Source: Microvirga arabica (lineage in GTDB: Bacteria; Pseudomonadota; Alphaproteobacteria; Rhizobiales; Beijerinckiaceae). Taken from it: a DNA stretch of 64,000 bases. Positions within the stretch are counted from its first letter, which is position 1, and every line of letters starts with the position of its first letter. The stretch lies in contig NZ_JAFBID010000001.1 in NCBI RefSeq assembly GCF_016811235.1, positions 124,001 through 188,000 of the forward strand, in the 5' to 3' direction. Under the pieces are notes generated by a model, which saw only the letters and a program-made list of their open reading frames with translations, ran no database searches and was not told the origin of the DNA. Below, in pieces: positions 37,608 to 46,989 of this stretch. The position numbers were made by a program, and so were the translations under genes.

Positions 37608-39635
37608 ATGAGACTTGAAAGCTTCGTTCGCGGAAGTTGGATGTCCCCCGGCCAGGAACTCGCCGAGATTCGCAGTGCGGTGACCAGTGACGTGGTCGCC
37701 GAGGTCGCCAGCGGTGGCCTCGATATGGGTGAGGTGCTGGCTTATGCCCGGCAGGTCGGCGGCCCCAATCTGCGGCGGCTGACCTTCCATCAGCGTGCAG
37801 AGCTTCTGAAAGCTCTTGCCATCTATCTGTCAGAGCGCAAGGAGCAGCTCTACAAGATTTCCTACCAGACCGGCACCACGCGGTCCGACAATTTCATCGA
37901 CGTGGACGGCGGCATCGGCACCCTGCTCGTCTATGCCTCCAAGGGCCGCCGCGAACTGCCCAACACTACCTTCCTCATCGATGGCGCCGTGGAGCCTTTG
38001 TCGAAGGGCGGCAGCTTCGTCGGACAGCACGTGATGGCGCCGATGCACGGCGTTGCGGTCCACATCAATGCCTTCAACTTCCCCTGCTGGGGAATGCTTG
38101 AGAAGCTCGCTCCGGCTATCCTGGCCGGCGTGCCGGTGGTCACGAAACCGGCGACGATCACATCCTACGTAGCGCATGCCCTGGTGCGCATGATCGCGGT
38201 GTCCCGCATTCTTCCCGAAGGCGCGCTTCAGTGCATCATCGGCTCCACGGGCGATCTGTTCGATCACCTCACCTGCCAGGATGTGGTCTCCTTCACTGGC
38301 TCCGCCGACACGGCTCAGAAGCTGCAGCGGCATCCCGTGATTGCCAGAGAATCCGTTCGCTTCATTGCGGAGCGTGACTCGCTCAACGCCGCGATCCTTG
38401 CGCCCGATGCCGTACCCGGCACCCCGGAATTCGACCTTTTCATCAAGGAGGTCGCGAAGGAGATGACCGTCAAAGCGGGACAGAAATGCACCGCAATCCG
38501 CCGTGCCATTGCGCCCAACACCCATGTTCCTGCGGTCATCGAGGCATTGCGCGAGCGGCTCTCCAGGGTCACGGTCGGCAACCCCGAGCTTGAGAATGTC
38601 CGCATGGGTCCTGTCGTCGGTCTCAGTCAACGTCGAGACGTGCTGGCGCAGGTGGCGAAGCTGCGGAGCGAGGCCGACATCGTCGTCGGCGATCCGGAGA
38701 ACTTCGCGGTCGAGGGCGCGGATCGCGAGCGTGGCGCCTTCATCCCGCCGCTTCTGCTGCACTGCCCGGATCCGATCCGCGCCACCAACGTGCACAGCGT
38801 CGAGGCCTTCGGCCCGGTCTGCACCGTGATGGGCTATGACGGGCTCGATCAGGGCATCGCTCTCGCCAATCGCGGCGACGGCAGCCTTGTCGCCTCCGTC
38901 TATACGTACGATCCCGCAGTGGCATCCGATCTCGTCTTCGGCGTCGGCGCTTTCCACGGCCGCCTCGTGCTGATCGACCGCGACTGCGCCAAGGAGCAGA
39001 CCGGCCACGGCTCGCCGATGCCGCATATGGTCCATGGCGGGCCGGGACGCGCCGGCGGCGGCGAGGAGCTCGGCGGCATGCGCGGCGTCCACCACTACAT
39101 GCAGCGCACGGCCCTGCAAGGCTCGCCCGCCATGCTGTCGCGCGTCACGCAGAGCTGGATCAAAGGCGCCCCGATGGTTCAGGAGGGTCGGCATCCATTC
39201 CGCTACCACTTCGAGGATTTGGCTATCGGACAGACCTTCATCTCGAAGGAGCGCACGATCACCCTGGAGGACATCGAGCACTTCGCAGAATTCACCGGCG
39301 ACACCTTCTACGCGCACATGAGCGAGGAGGCCACGAAGGACCATCCGTTCTTCCCCGGCCGTGTCGCCCATGGCTATCTGCTGCTGTCCTTCGCAGCCGG
39401 CCTGTTCGTGGACCCGGATCTCGGGCCGGTTCTCGCCAATTACGGTCTCGACTCCTTGCGTTTCCTCAAGCCCGTTCAGCCAGGCGAGACCATCAAGGTT
39501 CGCCTCACGGCGAAATCCAAGTCGCCGCGCAACGAGCAGTATGGCGAGGTGCGCTGGGACGTTGAGATCACCACCGACAAAGACGAGACGGTCGCGACCT
39601 ACGACCTTCTCACCATGAACGCGGTGCGTCCCTGA
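37608..39635 (+). CDS. paaZ: PaaZ, bifunctional oxepin-CoA hydrolase / 3-oxo-5,6-dehydrosuberyl-CoA semialdehyde dehydrogenase
   Basis: 675 residues. N-terminal aldehyde dehydrogenase (about 1-520) with catalytic Cys294 in AGQKCTAIRR; C-terminal MaoC-type hydratase (about 535-670) with catalytic Asp565 and His570 in FTGDTFYAHM. Opens the oxepin ring and oxidises the aldehyde to 3-oxo-5,6-dehydrosuberyl-CoA. Both active sites look intact, so no separate ring-opening enzyme is needed. Divergent from paaX. Confidence 0.96.
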   Translation: MRLESFVRGSWMSPGQELAEIRSAVTSDVVAEVASGGLDMGEVLAYARQVGGPNLRRLTFHQRAELLKALAIYLSERKEQLYKISYQTGTTRSDNFIDVDGGIGTLLVYASKGRRELPNTTFLIDGAVEPLSKGGSFVGQHVMAPMHGVAVHINAFNFPCWGMLEKLAPAILAGVPVVTKPATITSYVAHALVRMIAVSRILPEGALQCIIGSTGDLFDHLTCQDVVSFTGSADTAQKLQRHPVIARESVRFIAERDSLNAAILAPDAVPGTPEFDLFIKEVAKEMTVKAGQKCTAIRRAIAPNTHVPAVIEALRERLSRVTVGNPELENVRMGPVVGLSQRRDVLAQVAKLRSEADIVVGDPENFAVEGADRERGAFIPPLLLHCPDPIRATNVHSVEAFGPVCTVMGYDGLDQGIALANRGDGSLVASVYTYDPAVASDLVFGVGAFHGRLVLIDRDCAKEQTGHGSPMPHMVHGGPGRAGGGEELGGMRGVHHYMQRTALQGSPAMLSRVTQSWIKGAPMVQEGRHPFRYHFEDLAIGQTFISKERTITLEDIEHFAEFTGDTFYAHMSEEATKDHPFFPGRVAHGYLLLSFAAGLFVDPDLGPVLANYGLDSLRFLKPVQPGETIKVRLTAKSKSPRNEQYGEVRWDVEITTDKDETVATYDLLTMNAVRP

Positions 39636-39742
39636 TGGAAGAATATTGGCAACGCATGCCAGTTGCTTTGAGATAAGACTGGTACCCGCCGCTTCGTCAC
39701 GGCTGGCAGCGGATATCAGAAGAAGAATGATTGGGGGAATCA

Positions 39743-40168
39743 ATGTCTGCGTTCGACGAAGCCACCGCCGAGAGAATGCTCACCGATGTCTTTGCGCCCT
39801 GGATCCAGGCACTCGAGTTGTCCATCGAGAGCCTCAGCCCCGAGGGCGCGGTTCTGCGGATGCCGTTCTCGGAGAGGCTGTGTCGCGACAACGGCGTGAT
39901 CTGCGGGCAGGCGCTCATGAGTTTGGCCGACACCGCCATGGTGTTTGCCGTCTCCTCCGCCGGAAGGGCGTACCGGCCCATGACCACGGTGGACCAGACC
40001 ATGCATTTCCTCCGCCCTGCTGCGAGCGCCGATGTGCTGGCGGACGCGAAGGTCGTTCGGCTCGGGCGCACCATGGCCTTCGGCAGCGTGACGCTCACGA
40101 CCGTGGGCGACAGCCGCACCGTCGCCATCGCGCAGCTCGCCTATGCCCTGCTGCCCGATACCAAATAA
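39743..40168 (+). CDS. PaaI-like hotdog thioesterase with an altered HGG motif
   Basis: 141 residues, hotdog fold. NGVICGQALMSLADTAMV aligns with the PaaI segment: the Asp in LAD is kept, but CGQ replaces HGG. TVDQTMHFLRPA is typical. The start is the ATG with GGGGGA six bases upstream. It lies 107 bases after paaZ in the same direction and converges with the Lrp-type gene. Probably an acyl-CoA thioesterase acting on pathway or related intermediates, different from PaaI. Substrate unknown. Confidence 0.8.
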   Translation: MSAFDEATAERMLTDVFAPWIQALELSIESLSPEGAVLRMPFSERLCRDNGVICGQALMSLADTAMVFAVSSAGRAYRPMTTVDQTMHFLRPAASADVLADAKVVRLGRTMAFGSVTLTTVGDSRTVAIAQLAYALLPDTK

Positions 40169-40182
40169 ACCAAGCCCATCGT

Positions 40183-40638
40183 TCAGAACGGCAGCGCCAC
40201 GCTGGTCTTGATCTCCTTCAGGATCACGTTGGTGCGCACATAGCGGATGCCGGGCAGGCGGAACATGAACTCGTCGAGAAACGCGTTGTAGGCCTTCATG
40301 TCGCGCACCACGACCCGAAGGTGATAATCGGCATCGCCCGTAGTGGCGAAGCATTCCAGCACTTCGGCCCGCTCCGTCACACGTGCGACGAACTCGTCGA
40401 CGAATGTTGCGTCGTGCCGCTCCAGGGACACGTGCAGGATCGCCGAAGTGGTGAAGCCTGCCTTCTCCCGGTCTACCAGCGCCGAGTACCCGGTGATTAC
40501 CCCGGTCTCTTCCAGCGCTCGAACGCGCCGCCAGCAGGCGGAGGTGGACATGCCCACATCCTCGGCCAGTTGCTGGTTGGTGGTGCGCCCTTCCTTCTGC
40601 AGCTGCACCAGAATGTGCTCGTCCTGCTTCTCCAGCAT
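40183..40638 (-). CDS. Lrp/AsnC-family transcriptional regulator
   Basis: 151 residues. HTH (about 4-60): LEKQDEHILVQLQKEGRTTNQQLAEDVGMSTSACWRRVRALEE; RAM ligand domain in the C-terminal half (HDATFVDEFVARV, GDADYHLRVVVRDMKAYNAFL). The start is the ATG after GGAGGG; the longer frame adds 20 residues without a site. Divergent from the indolepyruvate oxidoreductase gene, as in other proteobacteria where an Lrp-type regulator senses an aromatic amino acid. Probably activates that gene. Confidence 0.9.
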   Translation of the reverse strand: MLEKQDEHILVQLQKEGRTTNQQLAEDVGMSTSACWRRVRALEETGVITGYSALVDREKAGFTTSAILHVSLERHDATFVDEFVARVTERAEVLECFATTGDADYHLRVVVRDMKAYNAFLDEFMFRLPGIRYVRTNVILKEIKTSVALPF

Positions 40639-40795
40639 GGCGCCCTCCCGTTGGTCACTTTTACCAGATACAACGCCAACAGTTCGAATATCTACCACAA
40701 AGAAGCTATTCTAAGGGATAAAGAGAAAGCACCTACCAGCCGTTCGGGACTACCATAGTTAGCCAGAACAGGGCTTTCTCCTTGAGGTCAGGCTG

Positions 40796-43700
40796 ATGAC
40801 AGGCGTTCCGTCCCTCGACGATTACCGGCTCTCCGACCGCTATGCCCGCGAGACCGGCCGGGTGTTCCTCACCGGCACGCAGGCGATCATCCGGATCGTG
40901 CTCGATCAGGCCAGACGCGACCGGCTGGCTGGCCTCAACACGGCAGGTTTCGTCTCGGGCTATCGCGGCTCGCCGCTCGGCGGCGTGGATCTCGAATTCT
41001 GGCGCGTGAAGGAGCAGCTGAAGGAACACCGGATCGAGTTCCTGCCCGCCGTCAATGAGGATCTCGCGGCCACCGCCGTGCTGGGCTCGCAGCAGGTGGA
41101 GACGGACCCCAACCGGCAGGTCGAGGGCGTGTTCGGCCTCTGGTACGGCAAGGGCCCGGGCGTCGACCGCTCGGGCGATGCCTTGAAGCACGGCAACGCC
41201 TACGGCTCCTCGCCCCATGGCGGCGTGCTGGTGGTGGCGGGCGACGACCATGGCTGCGTGTCCTCGTCGATGCCGCACCAATCCGACGTGGCCTTCATGA
41301 GCTGGTTCATGCCGACGCTCCATCCCGCGAGCGTCGCCGAATATCTCGAGTTCGGCGAATACGGCTATGCGCTGAGCCGCTTCTCCGGCATGTGGGTCGG
41401 GTTCAAGGCCGTGTCCGAGATCGTGGAGTCCGGCACCTCGGTCGAGCTTCTCCCGCCGCGCCGGTTCATCACGCCCGACTTGACACCGCCGCCCGGTGGC
41501 CTGCACTACCGCTGGCCGGATCTGCCGGGGCCGCAGATCGAGGAGCGCATGGAGGCGAAGAAGCACGCGGTCTATGCCTTCGCCAAGGCCAACCCCATCG
41601 ACCGGCGCATCTACGACATTCGCGATGCCTCCTACGGCATCGTCACGGCCGGCAAGGCCCATCTCGACCTGATGGAGGCGCTTCGCCTCATCGGCCTCGA
41701 CGAGGCCGCCTGCCGCCAGCACGGCATCGACATCTACAAGGTCGGCATGGTGTGGCCGCTGCCGCTGCACGACGCCATGGAGTTCGTGAAAGGCAAGCGC
41801 GAGATCCTCGTGGTCGAGGAAAAGCGCGGCATCATCGAGAGCCAGTTCAAAGAATATTTTTACGACTATCCGGGCTCCAAGCCCGAGCGCATGGTCGGCA
41901 AGCACGACGAGTTAGGCCAGCGCCTCATTCCCTGGACCGGCGAGCTCACGCCGCGCTTCCTCGCCGGCGTTCTGGCCAAGCGCCTAGATCCCATCTTTCC
42001 CGATCTTGACCTCGCGCAGCGCGTCGCCGCCCTGTCGCCTGACGCGGAGCGCGTGATCGCGGTGCCGGGCGCGACGCGCACGCCTTACTTTTGCTCCGGC
42101 TGCCCGCACAACACCTCGACCAAGGTGCCGGAAGGCTCGAAGGCGCTCGCGGGAATCGGCTGCCACTTCATGGCGAGCTGGATGGACCGGGAGACCTCGT
42201 CGCTGATCCAGATGGGTGGCGAGGGCGTCAACTGGGCGGCCTCGTCGAAGTTCACCGGCCAGGGCCATATCTTCCAGAATCTGGGCGAAGGCACCTATTA
42301 TCATTCGGGCTCCATGGCGATCCGGCAGGCTATGGCGGCAGGCGCCAACATCACCTATAAGATCCTGTTCAACGACGCGGTCGCCATGACCGGCGGCCAG
42401 CCGGTGGACGGGCCGGTGAGCGTCTACGCCATCGCCCACAGCGTGCGGGCGGAAGGCGTGCAGCGCATCGCGCTCGTATCGGACGATCCCGACAAGTTCG
42501 TGCCGGCCGATCTGCCGAAAGGCGTGACGATCCATCACCGCGATGAGCTCGATGCCGTGCAGCGGGAGCTGCGCGATGTTTCCGGCGTCACGGTGCTGAT
42601 CTACGAGCAGACCTGCGCAACGGAAAAGCGCCGCCGCCGCAAGCGCGGCCAGATGGAGGATCCGAAGCGCTTCGCCTATATCAACGATCTGGTCTGCGAA
42701 GGCTGCGGCGACTGCTCGGTGGCGTCCAACTGTCTCAGCGTGGAGCCAAAGGAGACGCCGTTCGGCCGCAAGCGCAAGATCAGTCTCTCCACCTGCAACA
42801 AGGACTTCTCCTGCCTCGACGGCTTCTGCCCGAGCTTCGTCACGGTGGAGGGCGCCACGCGCAAGGCGAAGACCACGTCGGGCTTCGATGCGGCGGCACG
42901 GGCCGCGTCCTTGCCCTCGCCTGTTCCTCCCGCGCTCGACAAGCCGTTCGACCTGCTCGTCACCGGCGTCGGCGGCACGGGCGTCGTGACCATCGGGGCG
43001 CTCATCAGCATGGCGGCGCATCTCGAAGGCCGCGGCGTCTCGGTGCTCGACTTCACGGGCTTTGCCCAAAAATTCGGGCCGGTGCTGAGCTATCTGCGCA
43101 TCGCCAACCATCCCGGCGCGCTGAACCAGGTGCGCATCGACCAGGGCGCGGCGGATGCGCTGATCGGCTGCGATGTCGTGGTCAGCTCCTCACCCAAGGC
43201 CTCCGGCACCTATCGGCATGGCACGCGGGCCGTGATGAACACGGCCGAGATGCCCACCGGCGACGTGGTGCGCTTCCGCGATGCGGATCTCGCCAGCCGC
43301 ACGCGCCTGCGCGCCATCGAGCGCGTCATCGGGGCTGACAACATGGCGACGGTCAATGCCAATGCGCTCGCCGAGACGCTGCTCGGCGACACGGTTTTCG
43401 CCAACGTGATGATGCTGGGCTTCGCCTGGCAGCAGGGGCTCGTGCCGGTCTCTTTTGAGGCCCTTTCACGCGCCATCGAGCTCAACGGCGTCGCGGTCGA
43501 GCGCAACCGGCAGGCCTTCGCCTGGGGCCGCCTGCTCAGCGCCGATCCGGCCGTCGTGCACGAGGTGGCGAACGACAAGCCGGAGGAGCCCGAGAGGCTC
43601 GATCAGGTGATCGCGCGGCGGGTCGCTTTTCTTACCGCCTATCAGGACGCGCTCTATGCCGGCCGCTACGAGATGATGGTGTCGCGGGTCCGCAAGGCTG

Positions 43701-44266
43701 AAGCCGCGCTCGGGTCCGATGCGCTCACCGACGCGGTGGCGCGCTCGCTGTTCAAGCTCATGGCTTACAAGGACGAGTACGAGGTGGCGCGCCTGCACAT
43801 GGAGACTGGCTTCCTCGGTAAGCTGCAGCAGGAATTCGACGGCGACTTCACGGTGAAGTACCACATGGCGCCGCCGCTCCTGTCCTCGAAGCGCGATGCG
43901 CGGGGCCGCCCGAAGAAGCGCGCCTTCGGCCAATGGATCCAGACGCCTATGCGCGTGCTGGCCCGGATGAAGATCGTTCGTGGCACGCCCTTCGACATCT
44001 TCGGTTACACGGCCGAGCGGCGCACGGAACGGGCGCTGATCGGCTGGTACGAGGCCCAGATCGAGCGTATTCTCGAAAGACTTGACGGGCAGCGCTTCGC
44101 CGACCTCCTGTCCATCGCGAAGGCTCCGATGGACATCCGCGGCTACGGCCCCGTGAAGGAAACAGCCATCCACAATGTACAGGCGGAGGTGGAGCGCTTA
44201 TGGTCGCGTATGGCGGAGCAGCCGGAGGTGATCGACACGCGGAAGCGCGAAGCCGCTCACGCGTGA
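40796..44266 (+). CDS. Indolepyruvate ferredoxin oxidoreductase, fused alpha-beta form
   Basis: 1156 residues, single chain. TPP-dependent parts in the N-terminal two thirds (FVSGYRGSPLGGVD; CSGCPHNTSTKVPEGSKALAGIGCHFMA; GGEGVNWAASSKF); cysteine cluster CEGCGDCSVASNC (Cys634-646) for [4Fe-4S]; IorB-like domain from about 718 (LLVTGVGGTGVVTIGALISMA). Decarboxylates aryl pyruvates (indolepyruvate, phenylpyruvate) to aryl-acetyl-CoA. With the paa genes next door, phenylpyruvate to phenylacetyl-CoA would feed the island without PaaK. GAGG lies upstream of the ATG. Confidence 0.93.
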   Translation: MTGVPSLDDYRLSDRYARETGRVFLTGTQAIIRIVLDQARRDRLAGLNTAGFVSGYRGSPLGGVDLEFWRVKEQLKEHRIEFLPAVNEDLAATAVLGSQQVETDPNRQVEGVFGLWYGKGPGVDRSGDALKHGNAYGSSPHGGVLVVAGDDHGCVSSSMPHQSDVAFMSWFMPTLHPASVAEYLEFGEYGYALSRFSGMWVGFKAVSEIVESGTSVELLPPRRFITPDLTPPPGGLHYRWPDLPGPQIEERMEAKKHAVYAFAKANPIDRRIYDIRDASYGIVTAGKAHLDLMEALRLIGLDEAACRQHGIDIYKVGMVWPLPLHDAMEFVKGKREILVVEEKRGIIESQFKEYFYDYPGSKPERMVGKHDELGQRLIPWTGELTPRFLAGVLAKRLDPIFPDLDLAQRVAALSPDAERVIAVPGATRTPYFCSGCPHNTSTKVPEGSKALAGIGCHFMASWMDRETSSLIQMGGEGVNWAASSKFTGQGHIFQNLGEGTYYHSGSMAIRQAMAAGANITYKILFNDAVAMTGGQPVDGPVSVYAIAHSVRAEGVQRIALVSDDPDKFVPADLPKGVTIHHRDELDAVQRELRDVSGVTVLIYEQTCATEKRRRRKRGQMEDPKRFAYINDLVCEGCGDCSVASNCLSVEPKETPFGRKRKISLSTCNKDFSCLDGFCPSFVTVEGATRKAKTTSGFDAAARAASLPSPVPPALDKPFDLLVTGVGGTGVVTIGALISMAAHLEGRGVSVLDFTGFAQKFGPVLSYLRIANHPGALNQVRIDQGAADALIGCDVVVSSSPKASGTYRHGTRAVMNTAEMPTGDVVRFRDADLASRTRLRAIERVIGADNMATVNANALAETLLGDTVFANVMMLGFAWQQGLVPVSFEALSRAIELNGVAVERNRQAFAWGRLLSADPAVVHEVANDKPEEPERLDQVIARRVAFLTAYQDALYAGRYEMMVSRVRKAEAALGSDALTDAVARSLFKLMAYKDEYEVARLHMETGFLGKLQQEFDGDFTVKYHMAPPLLSSKRDARGRPKKRAFGQWIQTPMRVLARMKIVRGTPFDIFGYTAERRTERALIGWYEAQIERILERLDGQRFADLLSIAKAPMDIRGYGPVKETAIHNVQAEVERLWSRMAEQPEVIDTRKREAAHA

Positions 44267-44267
44267 A

Positions 44268-45860
44268 TCACCCCTGCAGGCTTGCGAGATCGAGCCGGCG
44301 CGTGATGCCGACGGCTTCCAGGAAAGCTTCGTCGTGGCTGACGATGAGCAGCGCGCCGTCAAAGGCCTGCAAGCCCGCCTCGACAGCCTCAATGGAATCG
44401 ATGTCGAGATGGTTCGTCGGCTCGTCCAGGATCAGCAGCGCGGGCGGCTGCAATCCACCCAACACGCAGGCGAGCCCCGCCCGCAGCACTTGTCCGCCGC
44501 TCAAGGTGGAGACGAGCTGCAAGGCGGCGTCGGCTCGAAACATGAAGCGGGCGAGCGCCGCCCGGCAGGCATTCTCGTCCGCCGTCGGATTGATGCGCCG
44601 GAAATTGTCACGGATCGACGTTTTGGGGTCGAGCAGGCTCACCCGCTGATCGAACAGGGCGAAGTCGGTGAAGACCCGCACGCTCCCGCTCAAAGGCTGC
44701 AAGCCTCCGGTGACGAGCGCGAGCAGCGTCGTCTTTCCTGAGCCGTTCGGCCCCACGACGGCGACACGCTCCGGCCCTACGATGGAGAAGGAGAGATCGC
44801 GCAGGATCGGCCGCTCCGGCGCGTAGCCGGCGCTGGCAGTGTCGACCGTGAGAACCGTCTTCCCGGCCGGCAGGTGCGTCGGCGGCAGAACCACGGAGAA
44901 CGGCTGCAGGATCTCAATGCGCTCACGCGCCGAGGCCGCAGCATCGAGAGCCTGTACGCGCCGCCGCTCGGCCAGGCGCGCGTTCTCGCCGCCTGTATCC
45001 TCGCTCCGGTCCTTCATCGCATTCATGAGGATGCGCGGCATGTCGCCCTTGGCCCGTTTTCTGTGACCGGCCCCGTCCTTGCGGGCCTTTCGCTCGGCGA
45101 CTGCCTGCGTTTTCCGGTCGATCTCGGCGACACGCTTCTCCGCATCGGCGAGATCGTGCCGGGCCGCCGCGAGTTCCAGCGCCTTGCGCTCGCGGTAACA
45201 GCTCCAGTTGCCGCCATAGCGCGTTGCGCCAAGCGAGGTCAGCTCCACGATGGCATCCATGGTGTCGAGCAGCTCGCGGTCATGGCTGACGACGACGGCG
45301 CCGCCACGCCATCGGCCGAGAAGATCGATCACTGCCGCACGCCCTTCCCGGTCGAGATTGTTGGTGGGTTCGTCCAGAAGCAGGAAGTCGGGCTCGGCGA
45401 AGACAAGCGTGGCGAGGCCTGCCCGGGTGGCCTGGCCACCCGACAAGGTTGCGAGAGACGTGTCCGGCCGCGCATCCAGCCCCACCTGAGAGAGGGCGGA
45501 TACCATGCGCGCCTCCAGGGTCCAGTCCGCATCCGCGAGCTGCCCGGCCGTGGCCTTGCCGCTTTCGGCGCGGCGCAGGAGCGCGAGCGCTTCTGTGGCG
45601 CCGAACAGGCTGGCGATGGTCTGGGCCGGGCTGGTCTGAACCGACTGGCGCAGGATCCCGAAACTGCCATTGACGGTGAGGCTGCCGGAGCTTGGACGCA
45701 CCTCGCCGCCGATCAGCCGGAGGAGCGTGGTCTTGCCGACGCCGTTGCGGCCGACGAGGCCCGCCCGTTCAGGGCCAAAGCTCAGGTCGAGATCGGAAAG
45801 GAGGACGCGGCCGTCAGGCGTGGCCCAGGAGAGGCGAGAAAGCGTAATCGAAGCAGGCAT
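44268..45860 (-). CDS. ABC-F family ATPase (duplicated ABC domains, no membrane domain)
   Basis: 530 residues. Two ATPase cassettes: GRNGVGKTTLL with LSGGQATRAGLA and LLLDEPTNNLD, and GPNGSGKTTLL with LSGGQVLRAGLA and LLILDEPTNHLD. A basic, charged linker lies between them (about 225-300, rich in Lys/Arg/Ala). ABC-F proteins act on the ribosome E site and may rescue or protect translation. The start is the ATG at MPASITLSRL. Converges with the oxidoreductase gene, with 1 base between the stops. No known resistance subclass recognised. Confidence 0.9.
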   Translation of the reverse strand: MPASITLSRLSWATPDGRVLLSDLDLSFGPERAGLVGRNGVGKTTLLRLIGGEVRPSSGSLTVNGSFGILRQSVQTSPAQTIASLFGATEALALLRRAESGKATAGQLADADWTLEARMVSALSQVGLDARPDTSLATLSGGQATRAGLATLVFAEPDFLLLDEPTNNLDREGRAAVIDLLGRWRGGAVVVSHDRELLDTMDAIVELTSLGATRYGGNWSCYRERKALELAAARHDLADAEKRVAEIDRKTQAVAERKARKDGAGHRKRAKGDMPRILMNAMKDRSEDTGGENARLAERRRVQALDAAASARERIEILQPFSVVLPPTHLPAGKTVLTVDTASAGYAPERPILRDLSFSIVGPERVAVVGPNGSGKTTLLALVTGGLQPLSGSVRVFTDFALFDQRVSLLDPKTSIRDNFRRINPTADENACRAALARFMFRADAALQLVSTLSGGQVLRAGLACVLGGLQPPALLILDEPTNHLDIDSIEAVEAGLQAFDGALLIVSHDEAFLEAVGITRRLDLASLQG

Positions 45861-46030
45861 GGCGATGGATGGTCCCGGTGGCAAGGCGAAGCGGCGTTGC
45901 TGTCGGGTGGAAATCCATGTTGGCGCGCATCCTTATTGATGGGACGCCTGCCGGGGCGTCGGACGCTGGTTATACGGCAGGCTCTGGCCAAGCCGCAAGA
46001 CCGGCTGAAGCGGGGGAAGGATCGAGTGGC

Positions 46031-46438
46031 TTATGAAACGCCGTTGTTCTGCGCCCGCCGGGCCATCACGTCGTTCAGCGCCGCGACCAGGTCGTCCGGC
46101 ATGATGGGCTTGTGCAGGAACATGGCGTTGGGCGGCAGGTCGCCCGGGCCGGGGCCGGTCTTGCCGGAGATCACCAGCACGGCCACCTCCGGCCAGCCCT
46201 GCCGCACCAGCCGGGCGAACTCAAATCCGTCCATGGAGCCCGGCATGTTCACGTCGGTCAGGATGGCGTCGATCTCGGGCCGCGATTTCAGGAGCTCGAA
46301 CGCCTCGTCGGCATCCTGGGCCTCGACAACCCAGAACTCGGATTCCTTGAGGATGTCGACCTGGGTGAGGCGGACGAGCGGCTCGTCCTCCACCAGCAGA
46401 ACGACGGGGTGCTTCACGATGCGGCGGTGCGGTTTCAT
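46031..46438 (-). CDS. Stand-alone receiver protein (response regulator)
   Basis: 135 residues. Acidic pocket VEDEP, phosphoacceptor Asp in ILTDVNMPGSMDG, Ser in VISGK, and Lys in FLHKPI. No output domain. The start is the ATG at MKPHRRIVKHP; the ribosome binding site is weak, and the open frame extends upstream 61 codons. First of four clustered receivers (46031-48002) next to a chemoreceptor. The motif DLPPNAMFLHKPI resembles DLPPGAVFLPKPY of the receiver at 47502, implying duplication. Confidence 0.88.
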   Translation of the reverse strand: MKPHRRIVKHPVVLLVEDEPLVRLTQVDILKESEFWVVEAQDADEAFELLKSRPEIDAILTDVNMPGSMDGFEFARLVRQGWPEVAVLVISGKTGPGPGDLPPNAMFLHKPIMPDDLVAALNDVMARRAQNNGVS

Positions 46439-46527
46439 CCAGCATGAAACGGGAATGACTTTGTCCGGTTCCCTGCCATCGAGCAGCCGTGATGCTGCGG
46501 CGCAGCGGCCGCAGGGGCGACACGGGC

Positions 46528-46950
46528 TCAGAAGCGCTTTGCCGTGGCTTTCAGCTGCTTGATCCGGTCCACCACGTCCTGCGTGTGATACGGCTTTTCC
46601 ATCAGGGGGCCGGCCTCGCACAGGGTTCCGGCGATGTCCGCCGACCGCTCCGCCCCGGAGGTGAGGATCACCTGCGTCTCGGGCATGTTGGCCCGGATCC
46701 AGCGGGCGAGCCCGAAGCCGTCCATGTCCCCTGGCATCTCCACGTCGCTGAACACGATGTCGACGGACACCTCGGGGGCCTGGAGGATGAGGATGGCCTC
46801 CTCGGCATTGACGGCCTCATGGACCCGGTAGCCGCACTCGCGCAGGTATTCGGCGATCACAAGGCGGATCAGCACCTCGTCCTCGACAACGAGGATGGTC
46901 TGGAGGGCGGTGTCGGCCTCGGCCGAGAGATGGGTCGATGACGTGCTCAC
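46528..46950 (-). CDS. Stand-alone receiver protein (response regulator)
   Basis: 140 residues. TILVVEDEVLIRL, phosphoacceptor Asp in IVFSDVEMPGDMDG, Thr/Ser in ILTSGA, and Lys in MEKPYHT. A GTG start is used; no better ATG is near. Lone receiver in a cluster of four. Partner kinase not in the window's neighbourhood; PAS-kinase (LOV-HWE type) partners are common for this class in rhizobia. Confidence 0.88.
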   Translation of the reverse strand: MSTSSTHLSAEADTALQTILVVEDEVLIRLVIAEYLRECGYRVHEAVNAEEAILILQAPEVSVDIVFSDVEMPGDMDGFGLARWIRANMPETQVILTSGAERSADIAGTLCEAGPLMEKPYHTQDVVDRIKQLKATAKRF

Positions 46951-46989
46951 GCAAAGCTAATCGCCGAGCTTTTGCCTTTGTTCCTGCGG

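Noticed and set aside
37830-39743. A 637-codon open frame antisense to paaZ
   Set aside because: Shadow of paaZ caused by codon bias; no domain seen.
45943-45960. GACGCC/GGCGTC stem between the ABC-F gene and the first receiver
   Set aside because: Only 6 bp with no T-run; too common in GC-rich DNA.
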